Shown here: piece after piece, positions 34,454 through 35,171 of the stretch
Position numbering within the stretch: the stretch's first letter is position 1
How the letters are laid out: each line of letters opens with the position of its first letter
Origin: Microvirga arvi
Lineage (GTDB): Bacteria > Pseudomonadota > Alphaproteobacteria > Rhizobiales > Beijerinckiaceae
Direction of reading: 5' to 3'
NCBI RefSeq assembly: GCF_016892765.1
Contig: NZ_JAFEMD010000051.1
Location: 1-35,171 of the forward strand
Length of the DNA stretch: 35,171 nucleotides
The notes under the pieces: model-generated
The model's input: only the letters and a program-made list of their open reading frames with translations
What the model was told of the DNA's origin: nothing
Database searches by the model: none
Position numbers and translations under genes: made by a program

Positions 34454-35171
34454 TCATGCCAGCTGATGAGAGCGCCTGTTCTCGCGAACAAGCGCCGCAA
34501 AGATCTGGTTGGCCTCGAGCGTCTCAAGACCGATGTAGTTGTTCATCGATGTCGCCGTACCCTTGTGCCCAAGGACCTTCGCAACGAGCGCATAGTTGAC
34601 AGGGAACTTCTTAAGCAGCATCGCGGCTGCAACATGCCGGAACTGATGCGCGGTGACCCGCAACCCGGTCCGCTGCTCCACCATGTTGCGGATCTGGGCA
34701 CTCAGGAGGTGCGGGGCCTTAAACCCGCCGTTGTTCACTCCCGGAAACAGCCAGCGCTCGTTCGAGCCGCGCAGCAGCACTGGCCGGTGCACCTCGATGT
34801 ACTCGGGCACCAGGGCTGTCAGCTCGGCGTCGAACGTGAACTCGAGATCCACATGGTTCTTTACCTCGTGGGCTTCGTATTGCAGCCAGAAGAGCCCTTT
34901 CGGCCCGCCGACCCGCAAGAGATGCTGATCGAGTTTGGTTGCCGCGAGATTACCAATGCGCACGGGCGCCACGATCAGGATGGCGATTGCGATGGCGATC
35001 TGCGCTTTCAGGGCCGCTTTATACGGGCTGGTCGCGCGCTGCCGCCGAGCCTCACGCATCAGGATCTCGGGCAGCGCACTGACCCGCGCCCAGATGTAGT
35101 AGTCGGCATTTGATCTGACATTCAGCGTCAGAGAGTGATCGGGTTGAGCCTGTCCGGCAGGATCAGGCTGC
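34454..35171 (-). CDS. tyrosine recombinase, 5' end beyond the right edge
   Basis: The frame is open to the window edge, with at least 238 residues of the C-terminal part. The catalytic set is visible: Arg in IVAPVRIGNLAATKL, Lys in YEAHEVKNHVDL, HQFRH, GHKGTATSMNNY with the nucleophile Tyr, followed by a helical tail ending RRSHQLA. Unlike its neighbour, it keeps the canonical HxxRH and GHK boxes. It appears to lack a stop or break up to the edge, so it is probably intact. The start cannot be seen; the internal ATG at 35059 lies within conserved coding sequence (YYIWARVSALPEIL precedes it). It is the upstream gene of the recombinase operon. Whether a third recombinase precedes it is unknown. 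Confidence 0.87.
   Translation of the reverse strand, partial: QPDPAGQAQPDHSLTLNVRSNADYYIWARVSALPEILMREARRQRATSPYKAALKAQIAIAIAILIVAPVRIGNLAATKLDQHLLRVGGPKGLFWLQYEAHEVKNHVDLEFTFDAELTALVPEYIEVHRPVLLRGSNERWLFPGVNNGGFKAPHLLSAQIRNMVEQRTGLRVTAHQFRHVAAAMLLKKFPVNYALVAKVLGHKGTATSMNNYIGLETLEANQIFAALVRENRRSHQLA

Overview
The window reads as GC-rich alphaproteobacterial DNA, most probably from the Hyphomicrobiales (Methylobacterium/Microvirga-like). This is an inference from base composition, the type of IS630 elements and CTAGAGCA-ended small repeats, a long type I-secreted RTX protein and a nitrile hydratase accessory gene remnant; no rRNA or tRNA is present to settle it. Recombination scars at both ends and gene fragments between the intact blocks suggest accessory DNA (a genomic island or plasmid).

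Layout. 1-854: right part of an IS630-family element whose transposase needs a -1 frameshift; it has cut a nitrile hydratase accessory gene, whose C-terminal part follows directly (856-1146). 1836-2198: two fused fragments on the minus strand (start of another IS630 transposase, end of an ornithine cyclodeaminase/mu-crystallin protein). 2464-8352 (-): a 1962-residue RTX calcium-binding protein with cadherin/Ig-like modules, a type I secretion tail and a perfect 224-bp internal duplication, followed by a strong hairpin. 8818-11515 (+): a 7TMR-DISM hybrid of sensor and membrane histidine kinase with an overlapping single-domain response regulator, behind a palindrome that overlaps a perfect -10 box. 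11644-12093 (-): a MarR regulator. 12951-13250 (-): a DoxX remnant. 13885-16056 (-): a lysozyme-like NNPGN protein and an unrecognised 504-residue protein.

16673-30040 (+) is the most unusual part: a small carboxypeptidase-regulatory-domain protein and then five tightly coupled genes (285, 653, 1152, 1535 and 573 residues) joined by stop/start overlaps. The 653-residue product resembles DUF6603 proteins; the last three carry motifs I associate with giant, conserved but functionally uncharacterised bacterial proteins. None has a signal peptide or membrane helix that I can see. Co-translation suggests stoichiometric production of one complex or particle. Its role is unknown; the divergent NNPGN gene may belong to it.

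After the operon come a 101-bp palindromic MITE-like element (30105-30205), an alpha/beta hydrolase, a SnoaL/NTF2-like protein, an IS3-type transposase remnant, a small acidic protein, and two adjacent tyrosine recombinases on the minus strand (the first running off the right edge) with a good intrinsic terminator.
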